Notes: generated by a model not told the origin, from the letters alone. Shown: positions 22,159 through 47,900, numbered from the stretch's first letter. The stretch: 64,000 bases of DNA from Bagarius yarrelli (GCA_005784505.1 VCAZ01000032.1:4310448-4374447); one strand, 5' to 3'. Numbers and translations: made by a program.

Positions 22159-24309
22159 GACACGATTAACATCTTTAACATGGAGAATTGATTGATTGGA
22201 CTTGTGTGAAACACCATGTTGGCACGAGCTGCTCCACGACACACACGCGTGTAATGGAAGTTTGGCGTGTGCTGTTTTTGAGGAGGACTTTAAGAAGTGA
22301 CTCACAGAATGATTCTTCCTGATGAATCTCACAAAAAAGCTTTGGGTTTTTAATATTTTTATGTTTGACTGTTTTTGACGGCTGGATTAATGTATCGGGT
22401 TGTTGGTTGGTTTGGGTTTTTTTTGTTCATTGTCGCACTACAGTTTGTGCGGATGTACAGTAAAGATATTTTTACCCAACACAGCGATTCGGTGACGAAT
22501 CAGAACCAAGGACTCACGCAGACTGTGTGATTGCCACAAAAAAAATAAATAAAAAAGATTTTCAAATTTAATTACACCCATTGTATTTATTTGATTTAAT
22601 TATTTGTCATGGAATCGATTCCCTTTTGTCTGATTTGATTCAATGTCTTTAAAAAAATCATAACAGGATTTATGATTTTATTTTATTATTGTATTATTTT
22701 TTCTTTATCTTAAGTTATATTTCATTATATTGTACATTGCAGTTATCAAAATAAGAGCTTCATATATGCTGGTCAGCTCCTACTGCCAGTCGACTCAACA
22801 TTTTTTCTGCAGTTTGCGGAAGCGCTGATGAAGTATTCTGTCTGCGCAAACAGGGTGCACAGAGTTTTGCACATATGTATATTGATAGGCGGTTAGGAAA
22901 GTCTATAATAATGTTTAGATCGAACGTTTTTCTGAACGTTTTAATTGGTTTAACATTTTTTGGTTTTGTGCTTGCATAGAATATATTAATACATGGAAAT
23001 ACATTTAGACCCCTTTATGATTGCTATCCTGATATAAAGACACTTTCAACAGCAGAACAGAAAACACATATTGCACCTAAAATTTTGTCCATAAAAGGTT
23101 TAAAATCAAAAGAGTCGGTTCTTATTGGCGAGTCAAATAATCTGACTCACATAATTAAGCACATCTAGTGGCTAAAAGGTGTACTGCAGCACAGCGCATT
23201 AGATAATAAATCTGATCTGATGAACCTGTGTATTTTTTGGGCTTGTCAATGCAGTCCAGAATTATTGGTACCCTAGATCTGTTTTCTTGTTTGTTTAGGG
23301 TGGGATGCTATAATGTAAAAAGATGAACATTTCATGCAAATAAATATAATTACAATAACAATTTACTAGGCACATATGAAACAACAACTTTATAAACTCT
23401 TGGTGTTTAACATATAAAATATAAAACAGCACCAGATGCTCTTTAACAGTCTTAAGTAAATCAACATATTAACATGCAGAATGATAAACAGAAGAGTTTG
23501 AGTATAAAACTAATCTTCATCTTAGGGAAGTCAGTTAAAGAATGATAATACGACAGAAAACGTAATAATATAACATTCGATTTTAACATACATTTAACTT
23601 ACAGTTAAACTTAGAGTAACTTACTGCAGTAATTAACCTTTGCTTATAATGAACACAGCAGTAGTTTGTAATACAGTAATTAACCATAATCTGATTGTTT
23701 GCCAACTCCACAACACATCACATCATACTGATGTAATCACCTGGGGGTGTGGCCTGGGGGTGTGAGCGAAACAATTCCTTTCTCATTTCTGAGCAATAAA
23801 CACAGAGAAACATGAACTTAACGAATTTGTGAGAGAGTCCTGGCAATGTATCGACAGGAAAATATATTTCTTTCATGACTCATTTGCTTAAATTGATGCT
23901 ATCTATTAAATGAATGTTGATTTATTACTCTTAAGAGTGAAAGCAGGGTTCTGGGAAAATCTTCAGGGGGTCTGGATGTTTATCGCTGACTTTATTCCTG
24001 AAGTGGAAAATAATTTTTGTAACAATTGTAATAAAACGTAAACAAGATCAATAAATTAATCAAAGTTACTGTGTCGTACCAATAAAGCCGTAATAATATT
24101 TAGCAACAAATTCTATACAAAAATCAGCTGAAATGTGGTTTTTTGTCACCCATCTAAAACCAATACTGAGTACATGGCTAGCTTTAACAGTGTGTGTAGC
24201 TGTAACAGTCTATTGGCTGTCCATGATCACAACAAGTTACATGACTGAAATCACAAACTCATTCGACGGACTGTAAGCGCTGATTAATCACATCATGTCA
24301 TTTGACTTA
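22159..24309. other. Convergent intergenic region ebna1bp2 / dmrtb1
   Basis: Contains the ebna1bp2 3' UTR and, further right, AT-rich unique-looking sequence and presumably the dmrtb1 3' UTR. I see no other gene. 'cacatctagtggctaaaaggtgtactgcag' near 23160 resembles the start of the dispersed repeat noted at 25055-25370. Confidence 0.5.
22544..22553 (+). terminator. Overlapping poly(A) signals of ebna1bp2
   Basis: Two overlapping AATAAA hexamers about 390 bases after the ebna1bp2 stop, at a natural end point for a short 3' UTR. Confidence 0.6.
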
Positions 24310-26895
24310 CTATTCTGTCGTACCTGATTGACTCTCATGCTGTAGAGGAGACACATTGACTCTCTCTCTTGCATACTGGTGGTAATGTTCAGGTCTAGGA
24401 TGAAAGAGATATGGCATGTAGAAAAAACCAGGACCAACCTACAATCAATCAGTGAATTAATAGACAAACAAAGTAAAACTTTAGGGAAAAGTTTAAGTTT
24501 GATCATACTTGTAAACCCTTCCAGAAGTCACCTGTATTTTACCATTCTATCCTGCCATCATCCCTTATGTTTACAGGTATTCGTTGGAATCATATTTTAA
24601 TGATATTCTACAGTGTTTGTGCCTCTGGAATTTAAATTAGGAATTACAATCACAAATAGAAATGGATAAAATCATAAATATAAAAATGGAAATGCCTTCA
24701 TGTGACATCGTCTAGAGCATGTGTGTTTAAGAAAAAAATAAGGGCGACACATTATTGTAAAAAGCAAACATCGTGCAAATGTATGTAGCGTAAAACAGAC
24801 AATTATCACAATGTGCCACCCCTGCTCATGCCTAGAGCCCACCCTGCTTGCTGGTAATCTGAGAAACGTCTATAATTTTTCAACATAATATAAAACAGCC
24901 ATTATTTTTGGTCGCTAAAAATTAAAGTGCCCTTGCTCAAATTAGTTGTGTTTTTGAAATCAGATCTGATAAACCGAAAAATGCGATGGACACTGCTTCT
25001 TTTAGACATACCTGGGCATTACTGTCAGCACTTGAATCAAATGATTGGGAACATTAGTGACATCTACTGGATAAAATGGTGTAGTGCAGCTATTAGTATT
25101 AAATAGTAGTAGTAATACTTAGTGGAAAACATCCATTTATCATCTCCACACAGAATACGAACCTGAGATTTTATGAGGCAAGCTGGACTCAGTTGGCTAC
25201 CATGTTAACAATAAGTTAAAAATAATGCTAATTATTAGCAAATAAAAGCTTTTAGTTATACTATGCCAGTGTTAGTCGGGAATGATACATCATCACCATC
25301 AGCTGCTTACACTCCTGTATCACTGACAGTTTAATTTTTTCAGTTTTTAGCACTAGACCCCACTGAACAGAAGTAAGAAATTAATTGGCAGAAGTCTAGG
25401 TGCATTGAATGTAATCATAATTTGCTCAAAATTCCCCTCACCTGTGTGGAGTCGGTCAGCGTCGTCTGGGGCAGGTGAGGAAATCCGAAGGCTTCCGGTG
25501 GAGAAAAGCCAAAGCGGAGCAGGAATGGTGAAAACACATTGGCATAGTGAGCATGCGGGTGACGGGGCATCGCCAGGGGCAACTCACTGGAGTATACGGT
25601 GTTCCGGGGTACTTCTGTCGCCATATACTGTGACGGCAAGAGGGGCTGCTCTGGAACATGATATAGAGAGTTACGTGGTGTCCAAACAGCAGCAAATACG
25701 TCAAAACTCAAACAATAGAGTACAAATACACTAAATTGTGCAAATATTCAATAATAAACGCTGGTTTATGTCTTCTACTAACTGATGTTAACTCTATTGA
25801 TTTCTTGGTGATATTGTAATATGTGTGTATGCGTGTGTGTGTGATTTAGTTTGTGGACTAAAAAAGGCGGCTAACATAAAGGTTTTTTAAAGAATTTTTT
25901 CTTTTACACAGAAAGTAGGGCTGGATGATATGGTAAAATTTTATATCACGATATAATTCCTAATTTCGGTCGATACGATATTATTTCGATTTCAATATGA
26001 ATATAAGCCTTGTAAAATAAATAAACTGATCTGCACGCAACAAAATTTATTTCGCCGCCATGTTGACTAGAGCTCGGGAAAGTGGGCGGAGCATACGAGA
26101 AGGCGGGGTTACACTACACAAGTAATAGCTGTGTCCTGAACGTTATTAGGTGACGAATGTATATCGAAATATCGGAAATGTGTTTAGGACTCATATCACC
26201 GATATTGAAAAAAGTTCTATCGCGATATATATTGATATTGAATTATTGTCCAGCCCTAACAGAAAAATTTAACTATTAATGTGGGCAAACTTACATAGTT
26301 TTACTTTCGAAATAATTGATTCTATAAAACTCGTTAGTAAGTAAAAAAGTTAAAAATTGAAATAGGGAATCGAGCAGTTGAAGCTCAGTCAGGAAAGCCT
26401 CGCTGCCTCCTGATGATTTGATTAGCATGTGTGCTAGCTGGATCTATAACGGGGCGCGCGCAATGCAAACTTTAATTTAGTTTTTATTTAATATTTGATT
26501 ATTTACCCCCACTTTGTACTACCTCTGGAAATGGCGCTATTCTGAGCTCTGTGTAAGGAGGACTTTTGCACCGGATCATCAGTGCCCGCCGTTTGCGCCG
26601 CTACCTCGAGCTCGGTGTACGTTTTCCGGTGTACAGCGTCCGTCTCGCGCAGACTGTTAGACACCGGATCACCGCAGCCATTTCTCTCGTTCTCATTGGC
26701 GAGCTGACGCTTCCTGATGTCCCTCTGCTGTGCCATGATCCTCGTGCGCTCGGAAATGAGCGCGCACTTCCAGCAGCTGCACCGGGAGAACCTGCAGTGA
26801 CCCGAGTGACCCTTCAGCGCCACCACGGAGCCGTGATTGCGGCAGCGCGCGCATTTGGGGCTCCGCAGGACTCTCTGGCTCGGGACGGCTTCCAT
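24310..26895 (-). CDS. dmrtb1: DM-domain transcription factor, probably Dmrtb1 (Dmrt6)
   Basis: DNA-binding factor of the doublesex/mab-3 family, whose members act in gonad development and spermatogenesis. Three exons: 26895-26523, 25650-25442, 24438-24310; phases join and give 236 codons plus stop. The DM domain is at residues 12-65, with zinc ligands in the spacing C15-x2-C18-x2-H21 and C34-x4-C39-x-C41-x2-C44, then the recognition helix ISERTRIMAQQRDIRKRQ. The rest is low-similarity: exon 2 encodes a Pro/Phe/His-rich stretch (YANVFSPFLLRFGFSPPEAF) and exon 3 VGPGFFYMPYLFHPRPEHY. The start is the first ATG of an open frame with the DM domain 11 residues in. The assignment rests on the neighbour lrp8, since DMRTB1 and LRP8 are close on human 1p32. 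The DM sequence alone would not exclude another Dmrt subfamily. Further coding exons are possible. Confidence 0.72.
25055..25370 (+). repeat. Dispersed repeat, copy C (dmrtb1 intron 2)
   Basis: Shares with 6790-7020 and 30190-30445 the ending 'cctgtatcactgacagttt ... cagtttttagcactagacc', and with the flank of the first copy 'attagtattaaat'. It is diverged and boundaries are approximate. Confidence 0.35.
25916..26258. mobile_element. Non-autonomous hAT-like MITE in dmrtb1 intron 1
   Basis: Begins TAGGGCTGGATGATATGG and ends ATTGTCCAGCCCTA, an imperfect terminal inverted repeat. It is flanked by ACAGAAAG (25908-25915) and ACAGAAAA (26259-26266), an 8-base target duplication with one difference. 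Size 343 bases with no transposase. The interior has 'gatattgatatt'-type motifs common in this fish family. Confidence 0.7.
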
Positions 26896-28724
26896 TTTAA
26901 ACTAATAATGGACTTAAAGAAATGATGTTAATGTCGGATCGGTGAGCCGTCAATCAGTCAAACGTGGCGTCATTCTAAACATTGTAGCGGTTTATTGGCG
27001 TGGGAGCGGATTAACAGACAGGTGGGCGACAGGCTGAATCTGGGGGATTTCCAGTTACATAAAGCTTTAAAAAAGTGTTAATAATTTACGTTATAAGTAC
27101 GATAAGAGATTAAAGATACAATAGGAAGTGGTGGAAATATATTTATTTGTATTTATGTATGTTGATAAGTTGTTGAAGGCATAGAACCAAGAAATGTTCG
27201 TCCAGTCAGACATTATGATAGACTTTTCTACCTGTGTGCCAATAGAGTAAAACACAGTGTGGATGACAAACAACAACAGCCTGACTTTCCTACCCAACAA
27301 CCAACATCAAGTGGCTTTTGTAAAGTATCCACCAGAAAAGATTATATCTGAATGGGTTACTGCAAAAAGGCTGGATCAACACATAGCAAAATTAATACCG
27401 GTGCTGTTTTTCCAAACTGGAGTTTACTACAGAGTTTACAAGTATTTTAGTACTGTTACTCACTTTACTATAATGTTTCCTCACCGGTGAATGATGTAAT
27501 GCAGTAATGTTGTCTCTGGGCGTCAATGCTATCAGCCTACAATAAAGAAACTTTATGCACTCTAACAATGCACGTTTCAGGAACATCACACACCGAACAC
27601 ACACACCGAAAAAGATACCAAGAGGACTTTGGTACCGGGACCCCACAGTCCTGGGTGATGAACGCACAGACACAACATGACAATGTTAAGCACTGATGAA
27701 ATCTAACAGTAAGATTTAGAAAATATAAAATATGAAACAAGAGAGACAAAACAGACAAAAGACAGGAAACAGATAAACAGATCAGACAGGAGACACAGGA
27801 GGGAAACAGACAGACAGATCAGACAGGACAGACAGGAGACACAGGAGGGAAACAGACAGACAGATCAGACAGGAGACACAGGAGGGAAACAGGCAGACAG
27901 ATCAGACAGGAGACACAGAAGGGAAACAGACAGACAAGAGACACAAGAGTGAAACAGACAGACAGATCAGACAGGAGACACAGGAGTGAAACAGACAGAC
28001 AGATCAGACAGGAGACACAGGAGTGAAACAGACAGACAGATCAGACAGGAGACACAGAAGTGAAAGAGACAGACAGATCAGACAAGAGACACAGGTGAAC
28101 AGAGAACAGACTCCGGATCGGGCCCAGCTCTCCAGGGGCCTCGCTCTTTCCACTTAAGAGATGTGGGCCAGCCATGTGATAGAATGGAGTCAGTCTATTT
28201 AACTAAAGTGAAAATTGAGAGAAAAATACTTTATCACACGCACTTATATATTTTTAAGAAAAAAACATTCTTAGTACCCCCCTCGTTACAGAGACCTGCT
28301 CCAGATCCACCCTAAATACATCAGCTAACTTTAAAATAATATAAAGCGTGCTGTTTAATTTGTGTCTTTTCTACCATATCTGTCTCACTCACAGCAGCAG
28401 TAAATGTTTTACATCCTCTTTGCAATAAAAAATAAACTCATAGCTGAAACTCAAATAGAAAATGAAACACTATGTAGGACGCAGGAGTTGTTTGATGTAA
28501 ACCGGCCTTAGTGAGCTTAGTGTAGGGAGCAAGGGGCTGTTTTGGATTTGGCGTTAAAACGTAAAATTCTCACAGACCACGCCCACTGTTTTACGTCACT
28601 GTTCGGGAGAAAGAGAGCGAGAGAGACAGACAATCAGACAGACAGACAGGTGGAGGAGGCGGCGGCGGGTCGCTCTAAGCGGGTTTTCTCCCTTTGTTTT
28701 GTGGATGAACGCCGTAAAACCGCA
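26896..28724. promoter_or_regulatory. Divergent spacer dmrtb1 / lrp8 with both promoters
   Basis: 1.8 kb between two divergent start codons. It holds a minisatellite (27746-28096) and, 100-170 bases before lrp8, GC-richer sequence with 'ccacgccc' and a CRE-like TTACGTCAC near 28591-28599, then GA/GACA repeats (28608-28650). No further gene is evident. Confidence 0.5.
27746..28096. repeat. GACA-rich minisatellite, about 36-bp unit
   Basis: Tandem copies of a unit built from agacagacagatcagacagg followed by agacacaggagggaaac, roughly eight copies with substitutions (gtgaaac/gggaaac) and one shortened unit near 27930. It sits between dmrtb1 and lrp8. Confidence 0.9.
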
Positions 28725-41372
<12,648 letters not shown>

Positions 41373-42689
41373 GAGACATGTGGTGAGAGTTCTGTGTGAG
41401 AGTTCGGTTTCCATGGGAACTGGGTGTAAAATGGGTCACGAGACACTGAGTCGAGGCCTGAGCCTATAAAGTTTGTACACTCGCTAGATCATGCGTAGCA
41501 GGAGTGTGTGTCTTTCGATCGATCCGATGTGTGAATGATGAATTCTGAAGAAAGCAGCAATGTAAAGATACGAATAGAAATGTGATGCTGTAGAAGTGCA
41601 GTAGCCCGGCCCCCTTTACTAAAAAGAGAGGGGGAGAGAGATAGAGAGAGAAATATAAATTACAGAGTTGACCAAAGCGATTCTCTCATCGCTGAAAAAA
41701 TATCAGTAGAGATTTTTATTTCCAGGTGTAACTGTAGACTTGCTGAGACGGAGAATCAGACGTTCTCTTTTGCCTCAGTGACTCATGCAGTTCTTCAGCT
41801 TCTGCGTAGGAGTGGTGGAAGAACGACACTGTAGAACACACTGTTACCCCTGTAATCATTACTAAAACATTCCAGCTTTAATCAATGAAATCAAATCAAA
41901 TATTTAAAAGGACTAAAGTTAATGAAAAAAATCTCTCTCTCTATTTTTCTGACTTTTTCTTTTGGTCTGTCTTCCTTGACTATTTTCTTCACTTTTTGTG
42001 TTTCTTTCTTTCTTTTTCTTCTCTTTCTCTCGCTCATTTCTCTGTCGCTCTCTCCCTCTTCTTTTATCTCTTTCTCTTTTCCTTCTTATCAGTCTTGTTT
42101 CTTCTAGTCTGCAGTGAGGTGTATCAGTTGTTTATCAGATGCTCCGTTATCAGTGGTTTGTCTGTCACTCTGTGTTTTGTGAAGCTAAAACTTTTACAGG
42201 AAACAGGAGGTACACCGAAGGTTATTTACCTCATGTGCGGACTGTGCAGTATTGTCTCAGGGAGTTGGAACAGCGTGTGTGTGTATTACTGCAATAGGTG
42301 TCATGACAATAGTATGAATGTGTGAGATAAAGCAAAAAAAAAAAAATACAACTTGCTTTTTTTTTTTTTACAAAATTTTTTTGCACGTAATTTAAGGCAA
42401 ATTTAAGGCTATCTGTGGGAAGAGGCGTGAAGTGACTTTAGTGCTTATAAACAGGCCTCCGCTCTTCACTTCTCTCACTCAGAGCTCTTCAGTTTCATAC
42501 CTGTTGCATGTGCAGCTTTACAGTAAAACCAAAATGAAATTGATGGCATCATGATGAGGTTCTGATTGGTCGCTCTTTATGAAGATAAAGTTTGAGAGAA
42601 AACCTTGAGTGAAATTATAGCCACGCTGTTAAATCCAGGCTCTATGATGATCTCTGTGTGTGTGTGTGTGTGTGTGTGTGTACGCTTTT

Positions 42690-42905
42690 ATACATCCTGG
42701 TGGGGACCTTAACCTGAATACACACAGAACCATGGGGACTCGGGTCACAGTGAGAACCTAAATTAAGGTCCCCATGGGTACAAAAGCTTTTAAATCATAC
42801 AGGATAAAATTTTTGGAGAAAGTAAAAATGCAGAAGGTTAAGGGGTAAGAAAGTACAGTATTAAAACCAGTACACCTATGGAGAGTCCCCACAAGGATGG
42901 CTAAC
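42690..42905. repeat. Imperfect inverted repeat beside a TG run
   Basis: Left 'catcctggtggggacc' and right 'gtccccacaaggatgg' are near-complementary ends of a roughly 210-base block next to a TG microsatellite. Internal 'aaggtccccatggg' repeats the motif. It looks like a small mobile palindrome of a type common beside fish microsatellites. Confidence 0.45.
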
Positions 42906-42984
42906 CAGAAGTGTGTGTGAATGCTGAGCTTACTGTACTGTATGTTTTCATACAAATACTTTTGATATGATTATGTAAGATAGT

Positions 42985-42990
42985 AATAAA
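42985..42990 (+). terminator. Candidate poly(A) signal for lrp8
   Basis: AATAAA about 1.6 kb after the lrp8 stop. Other hexamers follow, so the real end is not determined. Confidence 0.3.
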
Positions 42991-43179
42991 TGTACATAAG
43001 ATTTTAGACAGTTTGTTTACTTGTATAAAATCCATGTGGATTTTCCTGATCTGATTATAAAAAATCTTCTCAAAGTTTTCTCAAATTTCTAGTGTCTTTT
43101 TTAATCTTTTGATTCACTTGTTTATTTTATTGAACCTTTTTGCTTCAGTGTCTCTGTTTTTTAATTGAATTTTCCAGCA

Positions 43180-43245
43180 TTCAAGAGAGTTTTCCTTTAA
43201 TCACTCTAACACACAACAGAAAGATTAAAGGGAAACTCTCTTGAA
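43180..43245 (+). other. Strong hairpin, 23-bp stem, 20-nt loop
   Basis: Arm 43180-43202 (starts TTCAAGAGAG) pairs with 43223-43245 (ends CTCTCTTGAA) at all 23 positions with one G-U, around a 20-base loop. It is either a small palindromic remnant or a precursor-like RNA hairpin. I recognise no known miRNA seed. Confidence 0.6.
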
Positions 43246-44993
43246 GGGACACACACCTCTTCTGTGCTCTTTTTTTTTCTCTGTTTTCTTTCTATCTCTC
43301 TCTCTCTCCTGTACGTTCTCTCTATTTCTCTCTCTCTATTTGCTTTCTCTATTTGCTGTTAAAGCACATAACGTCTTTCTGCCGATATGTGTACACGGTG
43401 TTAAAAGAGAACAGGTCTGATGAGTCTCAGAATAAGAGGAGTGATAACACAAATCAGACGGGAGCAAATGTAGATGATTGTGAAACGAATATTAGAAGAA
43501 TGGGTTTTTAAAACGCTTTAGAGGAGCTGACCGATGGATCGTCACTGTGCCAGACAGTCAGAAAAGCCAGACGCTATCGAACTGAGCCGAACTACTGATG
43601 GGGAAAGTAAACTGGATGCGACACAACATTCTGATGAAAGTTGCCCAGTGATTACTCAACAAAACCTACACAGCAGAAGACAAAATCATTTTTTAAAGGA
43701 AACAAGAAACGTCAGAAGAGATTGAACTGCTCAGTATATCCCAGCTGTTATATCAAGATATATACAGACTTCAAAAAAGATCCTTACTAAACTGAACAAA
43801 CAAACGGGTAACAAAACCAGTAAATAAAAGACAAAGATATCCCAACTGCTTAGGCTATTATTTGTTACTAATTATTTAGATTTGTAGGGTTTTTTGTGTG
43901 TGTGTGTGGGAGGGGGGGTCAGGGGGGATAGGAGGGCTACACATCACTTCCTTGAATCTATATGTGGCTAGAAAAAGTCAGTCTGTATTATTTGAGTGAA
44001 TTAAACGAAAAGAAGACAGTGATTTCTCTAATGCAGCAGACTGGAACAGAGAGTTTGTGGCGGAGTTGCAGTTTTATTTTTTAATTATTTTATTTCTCTT
44101 GTTTTTCAAGTATAAAAGATTGAGAATGACAGACTTTTGAAAGTAAGAGCTGAGTTTGATAACCTCATGTGGTTTTATTTGTCTATTGTCCACTAGTAGA
44201 ATTTTGTTTTTCAAAACTGGGCGATGTTTTAAAATGATCTACTCCATTTTTTTTCCCTCTTTGTCTGTCTGTCTCTGTCCTTTTCTCTTGCTATCTTTTT
44301 CTCTGTCTTTTTAGTAGATTTATGAAACTCCTAAAGTTTCACTTGAGTATGTTCTCTCTCGACTGAGATAAAAATTAATTACTACACACACACAAACACA
44401 CACGTCTCATGCTGTGTGATTTATTTGCAGTGGTAAGGGATCAGACAGTCAAATGATCCAGGTGACACGGGTTCTGGTTACATGCAGATCAATGACATGA
44501 CCCCGCTAAGGGTGAGTAACAATCCCATTGACCAATCAGACGTCAGGGCTCATGAATTATGTCGTAAGTTACATCATTTTGTATGCTGTATGTAAGGAGT
44601 CGCCAGTGTGAGTGATGTGAGATAAAACAGTCAGTAATCACAGGGTAGGATTTTAACCTTAAAGCTAATAACACCTTTTTACTGAAAGAGACTGACATGT
44701 CGAGTGTTTTACTGGATTTACCGCAAAACTGTTGTTGAATCTTTCGTCAAAAAAAAGCGCAGCACAAAAAAAAATATACAGTTTAGTCAAGACATTATAA
44801 ACAAATTCCGTCCCTCCTTCACCATTCAGGCAGTAATAATAAAATAAACTGATCATAATGAGCACTTAATAATTAACATAAACTGGATTAGGAAGGAAAT
44901 ATAAGGGAAATTGTAGATATTCCAGAATCAAACCTCCTGAATGGGTTTTTACGCTCTGACTGGTGGTCTCCTCCACACAGCAGCTTCTCCTCT

Positions 44994-47900
44994 TTAAGCC
45001 ATCTTGCATTTGTCGTGCGCTTTAGTGCTGCTGCTCCGAGCCTTTAGCAGGTCTGCGATCTCGGTGTGTGACGCCTGTGTGGCCAAAGACAAAGCACTGC
45101 GACTTCCCTGTAACACGCACACACAAGCAAAACGTTAACCATCCTTACTATATTATACAAATACCATACACAATAACAATACTCCTGAATATGAATTGAG
45201 ATTTAAAATAATACCTTGATACCCAACAACAAACGGGTCACAAAAGTAAATACAAATTAAGAACAGATCTGAAGTTATTATGGCTGTAACTGTTCAGTGA
45301 GTGTATGTGTGTCCACTAGATGGCGCTCACCACTCTGAAAACACTTTAGACTATTGAGTGTGTAAGAAGGCACTCACGTGCATTTACACACTCATTTACA
45401 TGCCTTTTTTAAAATAAAAAAAAAAGCTTGATTGTAAGACGGGTGTCCACCATTTTGATGAGTTACATTAGTGTGAAATCTCATCGTTCACATTTCTTCT
45501 CTTTCTGATGAACACACTAACAATCCAATCCGCTGGACGATCTTTGTACCTTATCTGTAAGGTTGACGTCACAGCTGGGGTCTTGCAGAAGAATTCGGAC
45601 TATGTCTGTGTGTCCGCGGTCACAAGCGCTAATAAGAGCGGTGGTTCCTGCTTGATCCTGAGCGTTTACATTGGCTCCATGTGCCAGGAGGAGTCTGACC
45701 GTGGACGCTCTGCCGTGTCTGACCGCCAGGTGGAGCGCTGTCTGACCCACCTGTAGGAAGAGTACAGAAAGCAGCATAGATGTTTAATACACACACACTC
45801 CAGGTAAAGGCTTAAGACAGAAAGCCCAGAGGGAGAAGTCAAACTAGCAGTTCAGAGAGTAGACAATGTTTTATGGGTGGAGTCAGGGCAGGTTTGACTC
45901 CACCCCTTGTCTCTTGACTTTAAGCTCAACCTCATGGAGTAATAACTCTGTGACCTCCGTGCACTATTACTCACATGACCCACGCAAGCATTAACATCGC
46001 CAAGCTCCATCAGCCGCTGGACCACATCTGTGTCCGTATCAGTGTCCAGCGGCTGGAGAGATGCCAACATGATGGCTGTGTATCCGCTGTTGTTCTTTAG
46101 GTCCACGTCACACACACCTGGAGAAGAGAGAGAGAGACACTGCTGAGGAACGTCTCTGTCCTCATTTACACTTTAAGAAGTGCAGACTTTTCAGTTTTGA
46201 ATATTATAAGATGTGGTTTATTAACTTTGGCAGTTTTAGCCGTTTCTGCCTCCCGAGCAGCTCTGAGCAGTAATTCAGAATTGGCTCGCTGGTTGCAACC
46301 TGTGGTTTGGATGCTTCAGTGTGTGTCCATGCACTTCAGCAAAAAAAATCCCCATGACTAAAACTTTTCCTGGGAGAAATTCTCCCTGCGAGTCAAGACT
46401 TTTATTTTAATCCAGTGTAAATAAATTGATGTACCCGTGTGCAGGAGGAGTCTGGCGATGCTGAAGTTACAGTGGGACACGCTGTAATGCAGGACTGTGT
46501 TTCCGTTATCGTCCACCATGTTGACTAGGAACTGCAGCACGGCGGGTGTTTCTGTTGACACTTTGTTGATGTACAGAGTGACCGTGTCAGCACATGAGTT
46601 CTCCTCAGCACACACATGAAACCAATGCTGGAACACCACAGTCAGAGCCTGACGCTAAATATCAACAAGACAAGAAAAGTGATGGTCAGAAGATCCGACT
46701 CCATACTAACCTATAAAACTGCGTTTTCCTAAAAATACCATTTCGTCATTGGGTTCCGAAATCTGATCCATGTGCTCCTCTAAGAAGTGACATGCCTTCA
46801 TGAAGTCAGGCTCCGCCCCCCTGAGGAAACAGGTTTTATTTAAACACATTCATTATTAAGTCCACATGAAGATGTTCAAACCATGGTGTCTTACCTCACT
46901 CCTCCACTGTGTGATGTTTCTTCTGATTCAGCTCCTGGACCTCTGATGTTTTGCTTCTCCTCTTTTTTTGTTTCTTTATTATCTGGACATTGTGCTTCAC
47001 ACATCCTATCCCACTTTCCATGGTGTTCTTCAGCTTCTCTCCAGTGTGTGGTTTCCCTGCTCGGCTCTTGTGTTCTGGTGCTCTGGGCGGAACTCGACAG
47101 CTTTTCAATTTGGATGAAGTTTGGATCTAGACTCCCCTCAGCAGGATATATTACCCCCATGCTGCCCTCCGCTACTTTACCAGACTCACTAAAAACAAAA
47201 TGACTGAAATTACTGACCAGTTACAGAGCCCAGTTTGTGATGTTATGTATGTGTGTATATAAGGGTGAGGTTACCAATCTATATCATCGTCTTTTTCAGG
47301 ACATTCCCACGTCTTCACCACAGATATTTGGTCTTTCATCACTGAGCCCTGAACTTAATAAATAAATAAATAAACAAGTGTCAAGATACAAACACGTCAC
47401 CTGTCAGTAACAGGGATTCAACCATCAAAATCACCACCTTAACAATTCCACAAATTTGTAAGATTTTTCAAGCATTGTTGCATGACCAACAAAATCCCAA
47501 TAGAATAAGAACCTGCTTCACTGTGGTTGACACCTTCTAAATAAACGTTACCTGATGGTGCCTCATGTCCTGCAGGTGATACATAGAGTGTAAGGAGATT
47601 GACTAATGAGACCAGCTGTGTCTGGATGGAGCGGACTTGTGAGGGTAAATGTTCAGAGGACAGTTCTTTTCCCGATTCTTCATCTCTGCAGAGACACTCC
47701 CACTGCTCCTGAAGGAGCTCCCTGACTCTGTTCACGTGGTGCTCCATGTCTGCTTGTGACCCTGGAGGTCCTCTTGTTAAACACGATTTAAAATTGTGTT
47801 CTGAACACACCTGGTTCACTTTACTCGATTCAGATTCAGCAAACGTCTTTTGTACAGTTGCTTCTGACTTGTTCCCCTCTTCCGGTGTGTCCCTCATGTT

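Larger units (their letters stand above)
41373..44993. other. Convergent region lrp8 / kank4, including 3' UTRs
   Basis: No further gene is supported. It holds the lrp8 3' UTR, a TG run (42657-42681) beside a 'ctggtggggacc ... gtccccac' imperfect palindromic block (42700-42900), a 23-bp-stem hairpin (43180-43245), pyrimidine-rich tracts (43264-43350), and AT-rich sequence to the kank4 3' end. Confidence 0.55.

Noticed and set aside
25405..25734. Plus-strand ORF over dmrtb1 exon 2
   Set aside because: Shadow of the real minus-strand exon, which joins in phase with exons 1 and 3.
43534..43725. 63-codon ORF in the lrp8-kank4 spacer
   Set aside because: No family similarity, promoter context or splice partner; length is within chance.
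44395..44515. Exon-like segment with 'tttatttgcag' and 'aagggtgagt'
   Set aside because: Flanking splice-like signals are present, but the reading frames show no recognisable peptide and no gene needs it.
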